From the NCBI GenBank assembly GCA_027186245.1, contig CP114485.1, positions 10,630,001 through 10,694,000 of the forward strand: a stretch of 64,000 nucleotides of DNA, given 5' to 3'. This stretch comes from Coriaria nepalensis. Taxonomy: Eukaryota > Streptophyta > Magnoliopsida > Cucurbitales > Coriariaceae. Below the pieces are notes generated by a model. That model was not told the DNA's origin and did not search any database. It was given only the letters and a program-made list of their open reading frames with translations. Shown in pieces: positions 11,068-22,996 of this stretch; positions within the stretch are counted from its first letter, which is position 1; every line of letters begins with the position of its first letter. A program made the position numbers and the translations under genes.

Positions 11068-14000
11068 ATGGCGTTTGCAATGCACAAAGATGCGTCTAAT
11101 AAGCAGATGGATTCGAGCAAGTACGTGAGATATACTTCAGAGCAAGTTGAGGCCTTAGAGAGGGTTTATACTGAGTGTCCTAAGCCTTGCTCTTTAAGAA
11201 GGCATCAGCTCATTAGGGAGTGCCCTATTTTGTCTAATATTGAGCCCAAACAGATCAAAGTCTGGTTTCAGAATCGCAGGTTTATTAATCTCTCTGTCTC
11301 TCTCTTACTCTGTTTCTCTTTAGTCTTCACTTTCTAGCTAGTACTCGTTCACGAAACTTGTGCTTGTTCTTTTTTTTTTTTATTCATTTATTTCTTTTCA
11401 AAAGATGTTTATAAGATTAAAATGCCATACTTTTGAGTTCATATATATGATAATCTTGCTTGTAAATTGTATGGTATTTATTTGCTACTTTGATCTACTT
11501 GTTTTTAACGCAGTTTTTTTGCAGCTTGTTTCTTCCTCTTGAAAAATGTAAGCCATTCTTCGAGCTGTGAAGTTGTCAGCTTTTAACTTTTGTCTGTAAT
11601 TTTTCTAAATGTGTTTTTTTGTTCATTACATCTAACGTTTGTATAATTAGAAGTACTACCCTTCTTTTTGTTTTGCCTTTCATTTTTTCCCTTCTTTTTC
11701 CAATTTGCAAGTCTTCTGCGTGTTTTGGTGAAAAGATACATACGGAAACACATTTCTGTCTTTGGCGTGTAGCTTTTTGTTAGAGAGTGGTATGATTTCA
11801 CGCATTATATTAGAAGTGTTTTTTCGTTGAAAGTTTTCTTTTCCTCTGTTTCTTTCCTGAATGTTCTTGATATGATTTTGTCTTGAATGCTGTTGCAGTC
11901 TAATGATCATCATCTTGCCTTTAGTTTGGTGTATGCGGTTCTTTATTTATTTATATAATTTATACTCTTTTTTGTCAACGATCTATCTTTCTCTGTTTTC
12001 TTTTAATATAAATTTATAGTTAGTAGTTGTACTTTCATATTTGATTAATATACTGTTCTAGAAATGTAAAGGTTTTTTAAATTACTATTATGCCCTGTAC
12101 AGTTTGAAACGAATGATTTTTTTAGTTGCCTAACTTTGTGAGTGATATTTTGCTTGCTTCTTATTAAATATGTACTATGTTGCATTGCTAACTTTTTATT
12201 TATCTTGTGACTACAAGATATATGATATCTCTTTTGAGTTTTTCTTAAGCTTAAAACAATTATTAATTTTTTGTTCATCTTTTTTTATTTTATACTTTTT
12301 GTAGATGCCGCGAAAAGCAGAGGAAAGAGTCTTCTCGTCTCCAGACGGTGCATATGAAGTTGAATTCCATGAACAAGTTGTTAATGGAAGAGAATGACCG
12401 GTTACAGAAGCAAGTTTCACACTTGGTTTATGAAAACGGCTATATGCGCCAACAATTGCACATTGTACATCCCTTCTCTCCTTTTCCTGCTTCTATCTTG
12501 TATATATTTTGTCATTTTTTCTGTCTTTCCAATCACTCCGTTTGGAAACCTCTTGAGACTTGATAAAAATACAATGAATTAATTCATTTGCAAATCTTTT
12601 TGTTACGTAAAACTAGGATTCATAGATATCATGAAAGTGGATCATAAAACTTTCTTAGTTTGATAGAACTACTGAGGGCAGTTTTATAATTATATGTTAA
12701 GTGAAATCATTTCATGTGGGAATTTGATCTAATTCCCTCATTTAAGAAATGGTACCAAAAAATGTAAATGGATTTACAAATCAATATTTTTTGTTCCTCA
12801 AAGTAGTTGCTGTTTTAGTTATCATATGAAATTTACAATTGTATATTTTGAGCAGACATCTGGGACGACCACGGATAACAGTTGTGAATCATCAGTAGTC
12901 ATGAGTGGTCAACGCCAACAACAGAAGAAAGCAACACCTCGGCATCCCCAAAGGGATGTCAATGACCCAGCTGGGTTAGTGATTCTACCTCTAAATATTT
13001 GCTTTGAGTATTGTGAGCTCCGATAGGGTAGAGACTTAATCAACTGACATTTTGGTTTGACTAACTTGTGATTCATTATTGTGTCATACAGTCTTCTTGC
13101 AATAGCTGAGGAGACCTTGGCAGAGTTCCTTTCCAAGGCTACAGGAACTGCTGTTGACTGGGTCCAGATAATTGGGATGAAGGTAGGCCTCAACTCACAT
13201 TTTAATCCATGGTTTAAAAATCAATTATATGCTTGTGTGCCTTTTTCTCATACATCCCTCAATACCACACGAGCAGCCTGGTCCGGATTCTATTGGAATT
13301 GTTGCCGTTTCTCGTAACTGCAGCGGAGTAGCGGCACGAGCCTGTGGTCTAGTCAGTCTAGAGCCAGCGGAGGTAACTTGATCTCTTAACCAATTTCTAC
13401 GCACCACTTGATAAGTGGAAATATTCCATGAAATTATTCAACTTTATGTGGGAATATTGTGCTGCAGGTTGCTGAGATTGTTAAAGATCGCCCTTCCTGG
13501 TTTCGAGACTGTAGATCTCTTGATATATTCAGTGTAATACCTACTAGAAATGGGAGCACAATAGAGCTCATTCACATGCAGGTTAGTTTCTTCTGTAGGA
13601 TATTATTTCTGAAATTTGCATTTGTTATCTTAATCATATGTGCTTATTATTGTTGATCTCTATTAGATGTATGCTCCTACAACATTGGCAGCTGCACGGG
13701 ACTTCTGGATTCTGAGATATACTACAAGTTTGGAAGATGGAAGCTTAGTGGTATTGATATCTTTTTTCCCTCTATGTTTAAATCCTTTTAAAATGTCAAT
13801 ATATTGTTTTGTATATATGTACTTATTATCTAAATCTGTGTCTCAAATTTATGCGTGTATAGATATGTGAGAGATCATTGAGTTCTTCAACTGGTGGCCC
13901 CACAGGGCCTCCGTCTTCCGGTTTTGTGAGGGCAGAAATGCTTCCGAGTGGTTATTTGATCCGAGCTTGTGAGGGTGGTGGATCCATTATCAATATTGTT

Positions 14001-16817
14001 GATCATGTCGACTTAGATGTAAGCTCAAGATTAAATTACTAACACATCAATTAATCCAAATGGAAAATTTGTTTTCTGTCTTTTTGATCTCAGTGCTGAT
14101 TAATTTTTCTGTTAGGCGCGAAGCGTTCCGGAAGTTCTCAGGCCACTTTATGAATCATCCAAGATTCTTGCTCAGAAAATGACCATTGCTGTAAACTGCT
14201 AATCAAGAATTTCTTCTCCTCTATAATTAGGTTCATTTAAGTAATAACCTTACAATTTATTGTTCAGGCCTTGCGCCATGTAAGACAAATCGCACAAGAG
14301 TTGACTGGAGAGATTCAATATGCTGGGGGTCGCCAGCCAGCTGTTTTAAGGACATTTAGTCAGAGACTCTGCAGGTTAGACTTACAAAACTCCTACTCAT
14401 GAGTTGGAATCACCAAGGGGTCCATTTGGTTAAATGTTTAAAACTACAGCTTGGGTCAAATAAGTTCCAAATTATGGTAAAGGAAAGAAATTGGAGTAGT
14501 TGTTATTTTTTGATGGCTGATCTGTGTTTATAAATCTTAGAGGATTCAATGATGCTGTTAATGGATTTGCGGATGATGGCTGGGCACTTATGAGTAATGA
14601 TGGAGGGGACGATGTGACAATAATGATAAACTCGTCTCCTAGCAAATTTCTTGGGACCCACCACTATAATACGGCTATGTACTCGAGCTTTGGTGGTGGT
14701 GTGCTTTGTGCTAAGGCATCAATGCTTCTACAGGATGTTCCCCCTGCCTTGCTTGTTCGGTTCCTAAGAGAGCATCGTTCTGAATGGGCTGATTATGGTG
14801 TTGATGCGTATTCTGCTGCATGTCTTAGAGGTAGCCCATTTGCAGTTCCATGTGCAAGGCCCCGTGGATTTCCTAGCAGCCCGGTTATTTTGCCGCTTTC
14901 CCACACTGTTGAGCATGAGGAAGTGAGTACTTTCTATTTTTACTCATATATGTTTATGTCTGTTGTGTTTCTGTTCACTGTGACTAACATTATTTTGCTG
15001 TATAGTCCTTGGAGGTGGTTCGGCTGGAGGGTCATATGTTTTCCCCTGAAGATATGGCTTTGGCTGGAGAAGATATGTACTTACTGCAGGTCATTTTCTT
15101 CTTCATGATAGAATTAGTCATCCCTGAATAATTATTGTTGTATTAATTTCCTATTGATTAGTATTTTATGGATTTTTTTTCCTTCCATGACAGCTATGTA
15201 GTGGGGTGGATGAAAATTCAGTTGGTGCTTGTGCTCAGCTTGTGTTTGCGCCTATTGATGAATCGTTTGCTGATGATGCTCCCTTATGGCCTTCTGGGTT
15301 TCGCGTCATACCACTGGATCCCAAAAAAGTTTGTTACATTTCTCTCTGTACTAGTATAAATTGCTTAAGGAGCATAGCGGCTCATAATCTGGTTTAGAGT
15401 TCGTTTATTTATTTGATTATTTCTTTATTTTCATTATGGGGCCATATATCTTTATTGATTGATCAGTAGGAAATTGCAATAATGAATGGGTTGCTCTGAT
15501 TCTCAATCTGCTTTTTTTTTGGTAGTGTCTATATCTTATAATATGTTTATCTTTTTTCTTTAATGTAATGCAGGATGGACAGGCAACTAATCGGACATTA
15601 GATTTGGCCTCTACACTTGAAGTGGGACCCGGTGTCACCCATCCATCCTTTGAATCCGAATCGAACTATTACAACCTTAGGTCAGTTTTGACTATTGCCT
15701 TCCAATTCACTTTTGAGAACCACATGCAAGACAGTGTTGCTGCAATGGCCCGGCAATATGTACGTAGTGTTGTGGGGTCTGTTCAGAGAGTCTCCATGGC
15801 TATTGCCCCTTCACAGCTCCGCTCCCATTTAGTCCCGAAATCACTTCCCAGCTCACCTGAAGCTCTTTCCTTGGCTCGATGGATTTGCCGAAGCTACAGG
15901 TCCCACCTTCTCTAACCTCTCATTTTAATGCAATGTCTCATTTCTTATTGCTTGCAGTCTTATTTCTTGCATTCAGAGTCATTTCTTGCAGTGTCTCACA
16001 TACTCTGTTCTGATTCAATTTAATACAGTCTAAATCTGACTTTTTAGAACAAAAATCACTTTCAAACATCCCAAAGATAATGATGAGAAATAATTTCGGG
16101 TGTTTTTTTATTTTGGGTTCCTTTCTCAGAAGATGTTTTGTTTTCAGGATCCATGGAGGGGAAGAGCTTTTTTGTTTTGAATCCTTGTCAGGTGATGCTA
16201 TCTTGAAGCAGCTTTGGCATCATTCGGAAACAATCTTGTGCTGCTCTGTTAGAACTAATGTAATAATCAACAACCTCATCCATCTTCATATCTTTCCTTG
16301 GCATATTTCCTTACCTTTCTGCAAAATTTTGCTTATTGTCTTGTAATAATTTAATCTTTGCTCGACTTGATAGTGAGAATGTATATGATCTTTCAGGCAT
16401 CTCCTACGTTCACATTTGCCAACCAGGCTGGGCTTGACATGCTTGAAACTACTTTGGTGGCTCTACAAGATATAATGCTTGACAAGGTTCTTAATGATAC
16501 TGGAAGGATGGTTCTCTGCTCAGAGTTTTCCAAGATAATGCAACAGGTAATAATTTTCCCTTGGAAATATGTGTACTCTCATAAACTGGATTTGCACATT
16601 CAGATGGAACCATGTTTAGTTCCTGTTTGCACTTTCCAATCTGTTCTATTCATTAATTCTTTATTTCCAGGAGCTTGCACATCTGCCAGCTGGGATTTGT
16701 ACGTCGAGTATGGGCAGGGCAGTATCTTACGAGCAGGCCATCGCATGGAAAGTGCTTGACGACGATGATTCTAATCACTGCCTAGCTCTCATGTTCATAA
16801 ACTGGTCTTTTCTGTGA
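11068..16817 (+). CDS. Class III HD-Zip transcription factor, PHABULOSA/PHAVOLUTA type
   Basis: Nuclear transcription factor of the family that sets adaxial (upper) leaf identity, meristem and vascular patterning. Exons by frame and GT-AG sites: 11068-11279, 12305-12464, 12856-12974, 13092-13182, 13277-13372, 13468-13581, 13667-13750, 13863-14018, 14116-14190, 14268-14374, 14541-14922, 15006-15089, 15194-15328, 15574-15899, 16148-16259, 16397-16546, 16671-16817. All phases join: 2550 nt, 849 residues, close to Arabidopsis PHB (852). Domains: homeodomain about 19-80 (VWFQNRR), leucine zipper about 82-122 (MNKLLMEENDRLQKQV), START about 163-385, C-terminal MEKHLA about 705-849 ending in FINWSFL. 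SGTTTDNSCES and CERSLSSSTGGPTGPPSS place it with PHB/PHV (ATHB14/ATHB9), not REV or CNA. Differences from the proteins I remember include LEPAE for LEPMK and DARSVPEV for DAWSVPEV. The START exons hold a miR165/166 site. A Copia element begins about 310 bp after the stop. Confidence 0.96.
13172..13286 (+). promoter_or_regulatory. miR165/166 target site split by an intron
   Basis: The exon ending at 13182 closes with TTGGGATGAAG (13172-13182) and the next begins CCTGGTCCGG (13277-13286). Spliced, they form the 21-nt site complementary to miR165/166 that is conserved across class III HD-Zip mRNAs, encoding I/M-GMKPGPD in START. The site exists only in the mature mRNA because a 94-bp intron separates its halves. 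Only the first base of the first half differs from the site I recall in Arabidopsis PHB, so regulation is probably intact. Confidence 0.93.
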
Positions 16818-17127
16818 TTGTAATAGTTTGACAAATGCTGTAAGAACCAAGTTTAGCTACTGTCTTTACTGAGTTATTTTCTTTAAATGTGGTAACTAAA
16901 ACCATCATAAACTTTAGACTGATACTGTGAAGACCGTCATTTTGTAATATTTTATGCAAATTATGGTTGCCTGTCAATTGTCATTTTGCTTAATGGTTAT
17001 GGATCTGGCTGTGTATATGCATCGAAGGCCCACTGCTTGTTGAGGTCTCCTGTTCTTTTCACCAGTTTATTAGTAGTCAAAATGAGACCCGCTAGGAGTT
17101 ATGTGCTTTCCAATAAATGTTAATTGG
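16818..17127 (+). other. 3' untranslated region of the HD-Zip III gene and short spacer
   Basis: AT-rich sequence after the TGA at 16815-16817, with AATAAA-like words near 17112. The Copia 5' LTR remnant follows at once, so the end of the transcript lies close to, or inside, the element. Confidence 0.5.
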
Positions 17128-17342
17128 TGTGTTTTGAGGACGAAATCAAGTTTGATTAATTATAACAAATTAAATTTGATTAAGTGTATTTATTTTAGGT
17201 ATATAATTAGCATATAATTACAATTAAGATAATCATGTAAATTCTTGATATTTAGTCTAAAGCTTTAGGAGATTTTTTTTTCATAACTCTTATGTATTTT
17301 ATATATAGGTTGTCCTTTATTTGATATATACCTATTTTTGCA
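17128..17342 (+). repeat. 5' LTR remnant of Copia element 1
   Basis: An AT-rich 0.2-kb stretch starting TGTGTTTTGAGG and ending ...TTTTTGCA directly before a primer-binding site. It has a TATATA box near 17300 as LTR promoters do. No matching 3' LTR is found, so the start is a guess from the TG end. Confidence 0.45.
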
Positions 17343-20300
17343 TGGTATCAGAATAAGGTCATTGGAAGTCAGCTTTCTCCGACGCAAATACCGACCCAAT
17401 GGGTGAGAAAGTGACAGCATCTTTCGGTACTAATTATAACCTTATCAACTCTGATAAATCTCTAGTCGAACGCAATCCAATATCTATGACTTATCTTTCT
17501 GGATGTGACACTTCTTCCCTTCATATCATCGCTCACAAACTTGATGAAAAAAACTACCTGCAATGGGCCCAATCTGTCAATATTGTTATTTGTGGTCGTG
17601 ATAAACTTGGCTACATCAGTGGAGATAACTTCAAGCCCTACCAGTTTGACATATGCAATATGGACGATAGAGAATTCTACAGTTCTCGGATGGCTTATCA
17701 ATTCAATGGAACTAAGGATTAGCCGTTGATATCTTTGGTTCAAAACGACTAAAGAAGTATGAGATGTTATTCGCATAATGTATTATGATCTTGGGAACGC
17801 TTCTCAAATATTCAAAATTTGTTCAAAGCTAAAAGAGATGAAACATGGTTCAAAAGCTGTAACTCAATACTTCTTTGACCTTTAAGATCTTTGGCAGAAA
17901 CTTGATTTGTTTTTTGAAGATGATCTAATGTGTGTTGAATGTAGTGGGAAAAAAAAACGCAACCTTGAAAAGGAGTGAGTGTTTGATTTCCTTCCAAGTC
18001 TTAATAACAACCTAGATGAAGTATCGAGTAGTGACACGAGACCTGTTTCTTTCCCTAGAAGATGCATTTGTTGAAGTCAGGCGCGTGGAAGGCCGCCGTA
18101 AGGTGATACTATAGGATGTTACAACATTGCCTCATTCTCTAGAAGTTTTAACCTTTATTTCTTTTTCGAACAAACGGCCTACCTCTGATTCGCACTTGAA
18201 TAAGCGACCTTGGTGTGATCACTATAATCGTCACGGACACATTTGGGAAAAATGTTGGGCCATTCATGGAAAATTAGAAAATTGTCAACCTCGTAAATAA
18301 GTTGATGGACACGCACATTATGTTCATTTTGACCAAGATAAAATGAGTAATTCTGGTTCATCATCTTCAGTTACTCTTCACTTCAGTAAATAAAAGATTG
18401 AACAGCTATGACGCCCCCCCAATCAAACCTCCACTGTTGGATTATGCTCAGTTGCTCAATCTGATAATGTTCATTCAGCCCTATCCTCTATCACTCACTT
18501 TAAAGATTCTTAGATTATCGATTCAGGTGCCTCTAATCACATGACATATTGTTCTAATTTTTTCAACTCCTATGTTTTATATCCTCCTCATACAACTGTC
18601 AAAATTGCTAATAGAACCGTAACTCTTGTTGCTGGAATTGGAGATATACATTTATCATCTAATCTTATCCTTAAATCTATCTTACATGTACGAGCCCTAA
18701 AATGCAATTTGATTTCGATTAACAAAATTACTTGTGATAATCATTGTTTTGCTAAATTCCTATCCTTCTCGTGTCAATTTCAGGATCTGCTATCGGGGAA
18801 TGCTCAGGTTCATGATGGTATTTATTATCTTGATGATTCTCAATCAAGAAGTCGACAAGCTTTTGTGTCTGGTATTGCATATGTTTCTAATTCTAGCGAT
18901 AGGGAAATAAGGTTATGGCACCATAGACTTAGCCATCCAAATTTTTTATACCTACAATCATTTTTCCTATCTCTATTCAATAATAAAAATTATGTTTCGT
19001 TTGAATGTGAAATATTTCCAAGCATACTCTCACTTCTTTTCTAAAGAAAACATATCCGCTATCATCACCATTTACTTGATCCACAATGACTTATGGGGAC
19101 CATAAAAAATTCCTACTTCTTAGGATAAAAAGTGGTTTTTCACATTTATCGATGATCATACTTGGATTACATGGGTCTACCTTCTTCGTGAAAAATTTGA
19201 AATAAACAAAATATTCAAACTCTTTCACCAAATGGTTTAAACCCAATTTCAAGCTCATATCCGCACTTTGAGAACCGACAATGGAACAAAATATTTCAAT
19301 TATGTTCTTAGAAATTATCTTCTAGAAATAGGTATTTTGCATCAAAGCTCGTGTATTGACACCTAACAATAAAATGAGGTGTTGGAAAGAAAAAAAGATA
19401 CTTATTGGAAGTGGCCCGTGCTCTCATATTTACTATAAATGTGCCAAAGTATCTATGGGGCTATGCTATCCTAACTACCACCTACCTCATTAACCGGTTA
19501 CCCAACCAAACCATTAGCTTTGAAACTCCACTATATGTTCTTACCAAAACCTATCCACTTATCTCCACCTCTCACGCTCTCCCATTACGAATATTTGGGT
19601 GTAGTGCCTTTGTCCACATCCATTCATACAACAAAAACAAACTTGACCCTCGAGCTATCAAAACCATTTTAATTGGCTACTCACCAACTCAAAAAGAGTA
19701 TAAGTGTTATTGTCCAATAATCAAGAAGGTCTATATCTCTTGTGATGTCACATTTTTTTGAAGGTACTCCTTATTTTAATCCAACTTCACTTAAAGGGGA
19801 GAAACATGATGAAGCTTGTTGGAATCTTCTTGATTTACCACCTCTCAACAATGACAATGACCTGCCTATGTCTCCTTCACCTTACCTACCTATGTCGCTT
19901 CCACTAACCCACTTATGTCTCCTCAGCTTGACTATGGACCGACTCTAGAATTAGGGGGAGATGCATTATTTCTTAATCAACAAGAGCTACGTGTTTACTC
20001 CCAAAAGAAAATCACTTAAGGAAATAATTATGAACCGGACTCACGGCCAAATGGATGAACCGATAATAGGTTCTCTCTTACAAAATGAGAGGTAAATCTA
20101 GTTATATTCCCAATCTAGAAACTCTGATTGCAATTAGAAAATGTGTAAGATCTTGTACTAAACATCCTATTTCCAAGTTCATCTCTTACTCAAAATTATC
20201 TCCTTCATTTCATGCTTTTATTTCAAATATGTCTAGTCTAATAATTCCTAGGTCGATTGAGGAGGCATTATCGTGCCCTGAATGGAAAGTTGCAATTCTT

Positions 20301-20650
20301 AAAGAAATGAATGCTCTCAAACAAAATAATACTCGGAACTTGGTAGAATTACCACTAGGAAAGTGAACAGTGGGATGCAAATGGGTGTTCACTGTTAAAT
20401 ATAAGGCTGATGGCTCAGTTGAAAGACATAAAGCACGATGAGTGGCAAAAGGCTTCAATCAAACTTATAGGATTGACTATACGGAAACATTTGCTCTTAT
20501 TGCAAAACTTAATAGCATCTAGATTCTTCTCTCATTGGCTGCCAATCTCGACTGGCCTCTACATCAGCTTGATATTAAAAATGCTTTCCTAAATGGGGAG
20601 CTTGATATTAAAAATGCTTTCCTAAATGGGGAGCTTGATATTAAAAATGC
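17343..20650 (+). mobile_element. Copia retrotransposon 1, decayed and 3'-truncated
   Basis: Begins with TGGTATCAGA (17343-17352), the start of the site that pairs with initiator tRNA-Met. Gag starts at 17399 (KNYLQWAQSV) and stops at 17720-17722. A zinc-knuckle remnant lies near 18206-18262 with the second Cys replaced by Tyr. The protease motif IIDSGASNHM is intact at about 18510-18540. The GAG-pre-integrase motif LWHHRLSHPN is near 18915, integrase about 19080-19780 with several stops, and reverse transcriptase from about 20262, with WPLHQLDIKNAFLNGE at its end. The element stops inside reverse transcriptase at 20650, so the catalytic YVDD, RNase H and 3' LTR are gone. Many stops and frameshifts make it non-autonomous and old. 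Confidence 0.88.
20568..20650 (+). repeat. 33-bp tandem repeat at the truncated end of Copia 1
   Basis: Two perfect 33-bp units (20568-20600, 20601-20633) plus 17 bases of a third (20634-20650). Each unit encodes 11 residues of reverse transcriptase, LDIKNAFLNGE, so the duplication keeps frame. It sits exactly where the element breaks off, suggesting slippage or template switching at the break. Confidence 0.95.
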
Positions 20651-20681
20651 AAAACTTCATGATAGTAGTATATGTATCTAT

Positions 20682-20902
20682 ATGAATTATGCAATTATAT
20701 CCATCTAATTATCATTGATTGATGTGATGGTTGAATAAATTATGAATAATTACATCTATGTATTCCCCAGTAGCATATGCATGCTCATGAATTATGCAAT
20801 TATATCCATCTAATTATCATTGATTGATGTGATGGTTGAATAAATTATGAATAATTACATCCATGTATTCCCCAGTAGCATATGCATCCTCATGAATTAT
20901 GT
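20682..20902. repeat. 105-bp tandem repeat, two units plus a partial third
   Basis: Units begin with ATGAATTATG at 20682, 20787 and 20892. The first two are nearly identical over their whole 105 bp, including TGATTGATGTGATGGTTGAA and CCCCAGTAGCATATGCAT. The third copy breaks off after about 11 bases. Non-coding. Confidence 0.95.
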
Positions 20903-22996
20903 AGCTATTACCTCATATTCATGTTACGGAAACTAAGAGGTATAAGTGGAATAAAATGTGAAGAAAGAAATAAAAGTTAAGTGACCAACCTCCGGAAGAA
21001 AGGGTCAAGGCTAATAAAAGTTAACTATCATGCCATGTCATGAAGACCTTGGGTCGGGTAAATTCGTATTTGGGCCACTCCCCGTCTTCTCATTGGTCAT
21101 GTGCACATATTCTATGTACATATGACCCAAAGAAAGAAACAAAAAAGTAATAAGATTGAGATGATAAACATTGAACACACAGGACATATGAACCTTTAAT
21201 AAACGGTACATGATCATATATCACATAGTTTCTTATCTATAACTATTTTGTGAGCTATATTTATATTTATTGAGCAAATGCTCATTACTTATCTTTCATG
21301 TTGTAGACTTCAAGGGTAAATGGTTAACTTAGTTGTTGTTTTAGACTTATCGAGAAGGTGTGATGCTGTAAAAGCAGTAGTGGTATCAAGACTTAGGTTC
21401 GATGTCAAGATTTCCGCTCATAAAATACTAATTTTGAAAGCATCTCATGACTTAGATATTATTTTGGTAAATACATTATATTTGCTTCTTTTGGTATGTT
21501 AAGCATTATAGCATATAGCTACGAACCAGAAACTTTTAACACATGTTCTTAAAAACTCTCTTTTGAAAATCATGCTTTATTGGATCGACAATTTTTATTA
21601 TGGTTACCTTACGTGTTCAATATAAGTCTAATTATTTCAAAAGTAAAACAAGCCAAACTTTTTTTTTTAATGAGTTTCTAAGTCTCAAAATGTAAATAAT
21701 CTTAAGGTACAAAAAATAACAATCCGAACAGAGCGGATCACTATACTTATGTATATTTTTATGTCAAAATATTAAAATAAACTCTCTGATTTGTAGTGAA
21801 TTTAGAATTGTTGTGATGATTGCCTTAATGAAAGTTTTAATTTTTAAGCTTAAATACTCGTCTAGTTTAATTTATAGAATTAAATTTTTTTATATATAAT
21901 AGAATCATGATAAATTAATTACCTCATTTAATTAATAATTATTTTTATGTTAACATGAAAATCGCATATTTATTTTTCTTGATAATTTAATATTTTATTA
22001 AATTAATAGAGTTTTTCAATCTCAAGATAATTAATTTATTGATATTTTAGTATATATATATATATAATTTTTATTTATTTTTATTAACATAAGACTAAGA
22101 ATCTCCGAGATCAGGATCAAGTCGAGACTGATGGTTTTAATCCTGATATCAGTATCTATTCAAATCCCAAGGGGTAAAATCCTACTCTTAGCTGTTATTA
22201 TGTGTTTTTTAAGTTTATATTCTAGTTCAAATAATTGTGTAAAATTAAGCGAGATATATTTCAATTTCATCCTATGCGTTTTATTATGATTATTGTTTTC
22301 CCTTCTACCATTTATAGGTTTCTAGTCTCAAGTACGTCCAGTATCATATTCTCTTAAAAGTCTAAAGTACAAAGTATCATAGTCTTCTAAATCAACATGG
22401 TCAAATTACTTTTGCCCACTAAGTTGAAGAATATATATAATATCAAATTTCATCATATAATTTAATCGTTCGATTCGATAGGAAATTTTAATGACTTAAA
22501 ACTCTTATGTAAGCACCGAAGAAACCCAAGCCCGTAGGGATCAAATCCCTTCTCCTTAAATTAACTTAAAATTCTGGATGGACGTGAGTTCCACTTTGAG
22601 CTTTTAAACACAAATCGTTGATATAATTATTTAATCAATTTCCTCACAATACTGCAAGTTGTAATTATGATTATTGAATTGATGGTTAGAATTGTAAATT
22701 AATTAAGGCCTTTATTTATTGTGAAGTTCTTGGTAGGAAGTATTTTGGGATTAAATAAGTCAATTATATTCTAAATAAATAGATGCAGCAATCCTTTAGG
22801 GTTGTAAGAACGTGTAAGATGTCTCCACAAAGTGGGTGTCTGTTATCATCAGGGTGGGTTGGAAGTATCATCATAAACAAAAGTAGCGTTTAGAATATAT
22901 TCAAATGAAAATTTTTGGAAAATTTGATTGGTTTTGAAATAAAAATTTAAATATTTTATATCAAAGATATAAGCTTATATAATATTATGTTTAATA
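20903..22996. other. AT-rich spacer between Copia 1 and Copia 2
   Basis: I see no coding exon, RNA gene or terminal repeat with support. It probably includes a decayed 5' LTR of Copia 2 at its right end: AATATTATGTTTAATA (22981-22996) resembles the last bases of the 3' LTR at 27833-27848, but the rest of that LTR is not recognisable. Confidence 0.5.

Noticed and set aside
14524..15108. 194-residue open frame taken as a separate gene
   Set aside because: It is HD-Zip III exon 11 read through intron and exon 12 in the wrong frame.
20682..20902. 3' LTR of Copia 1
   Set aside because: The 105-bp units do not match the sequence before the primer-binding site at 17343; they are a tandem duplication.
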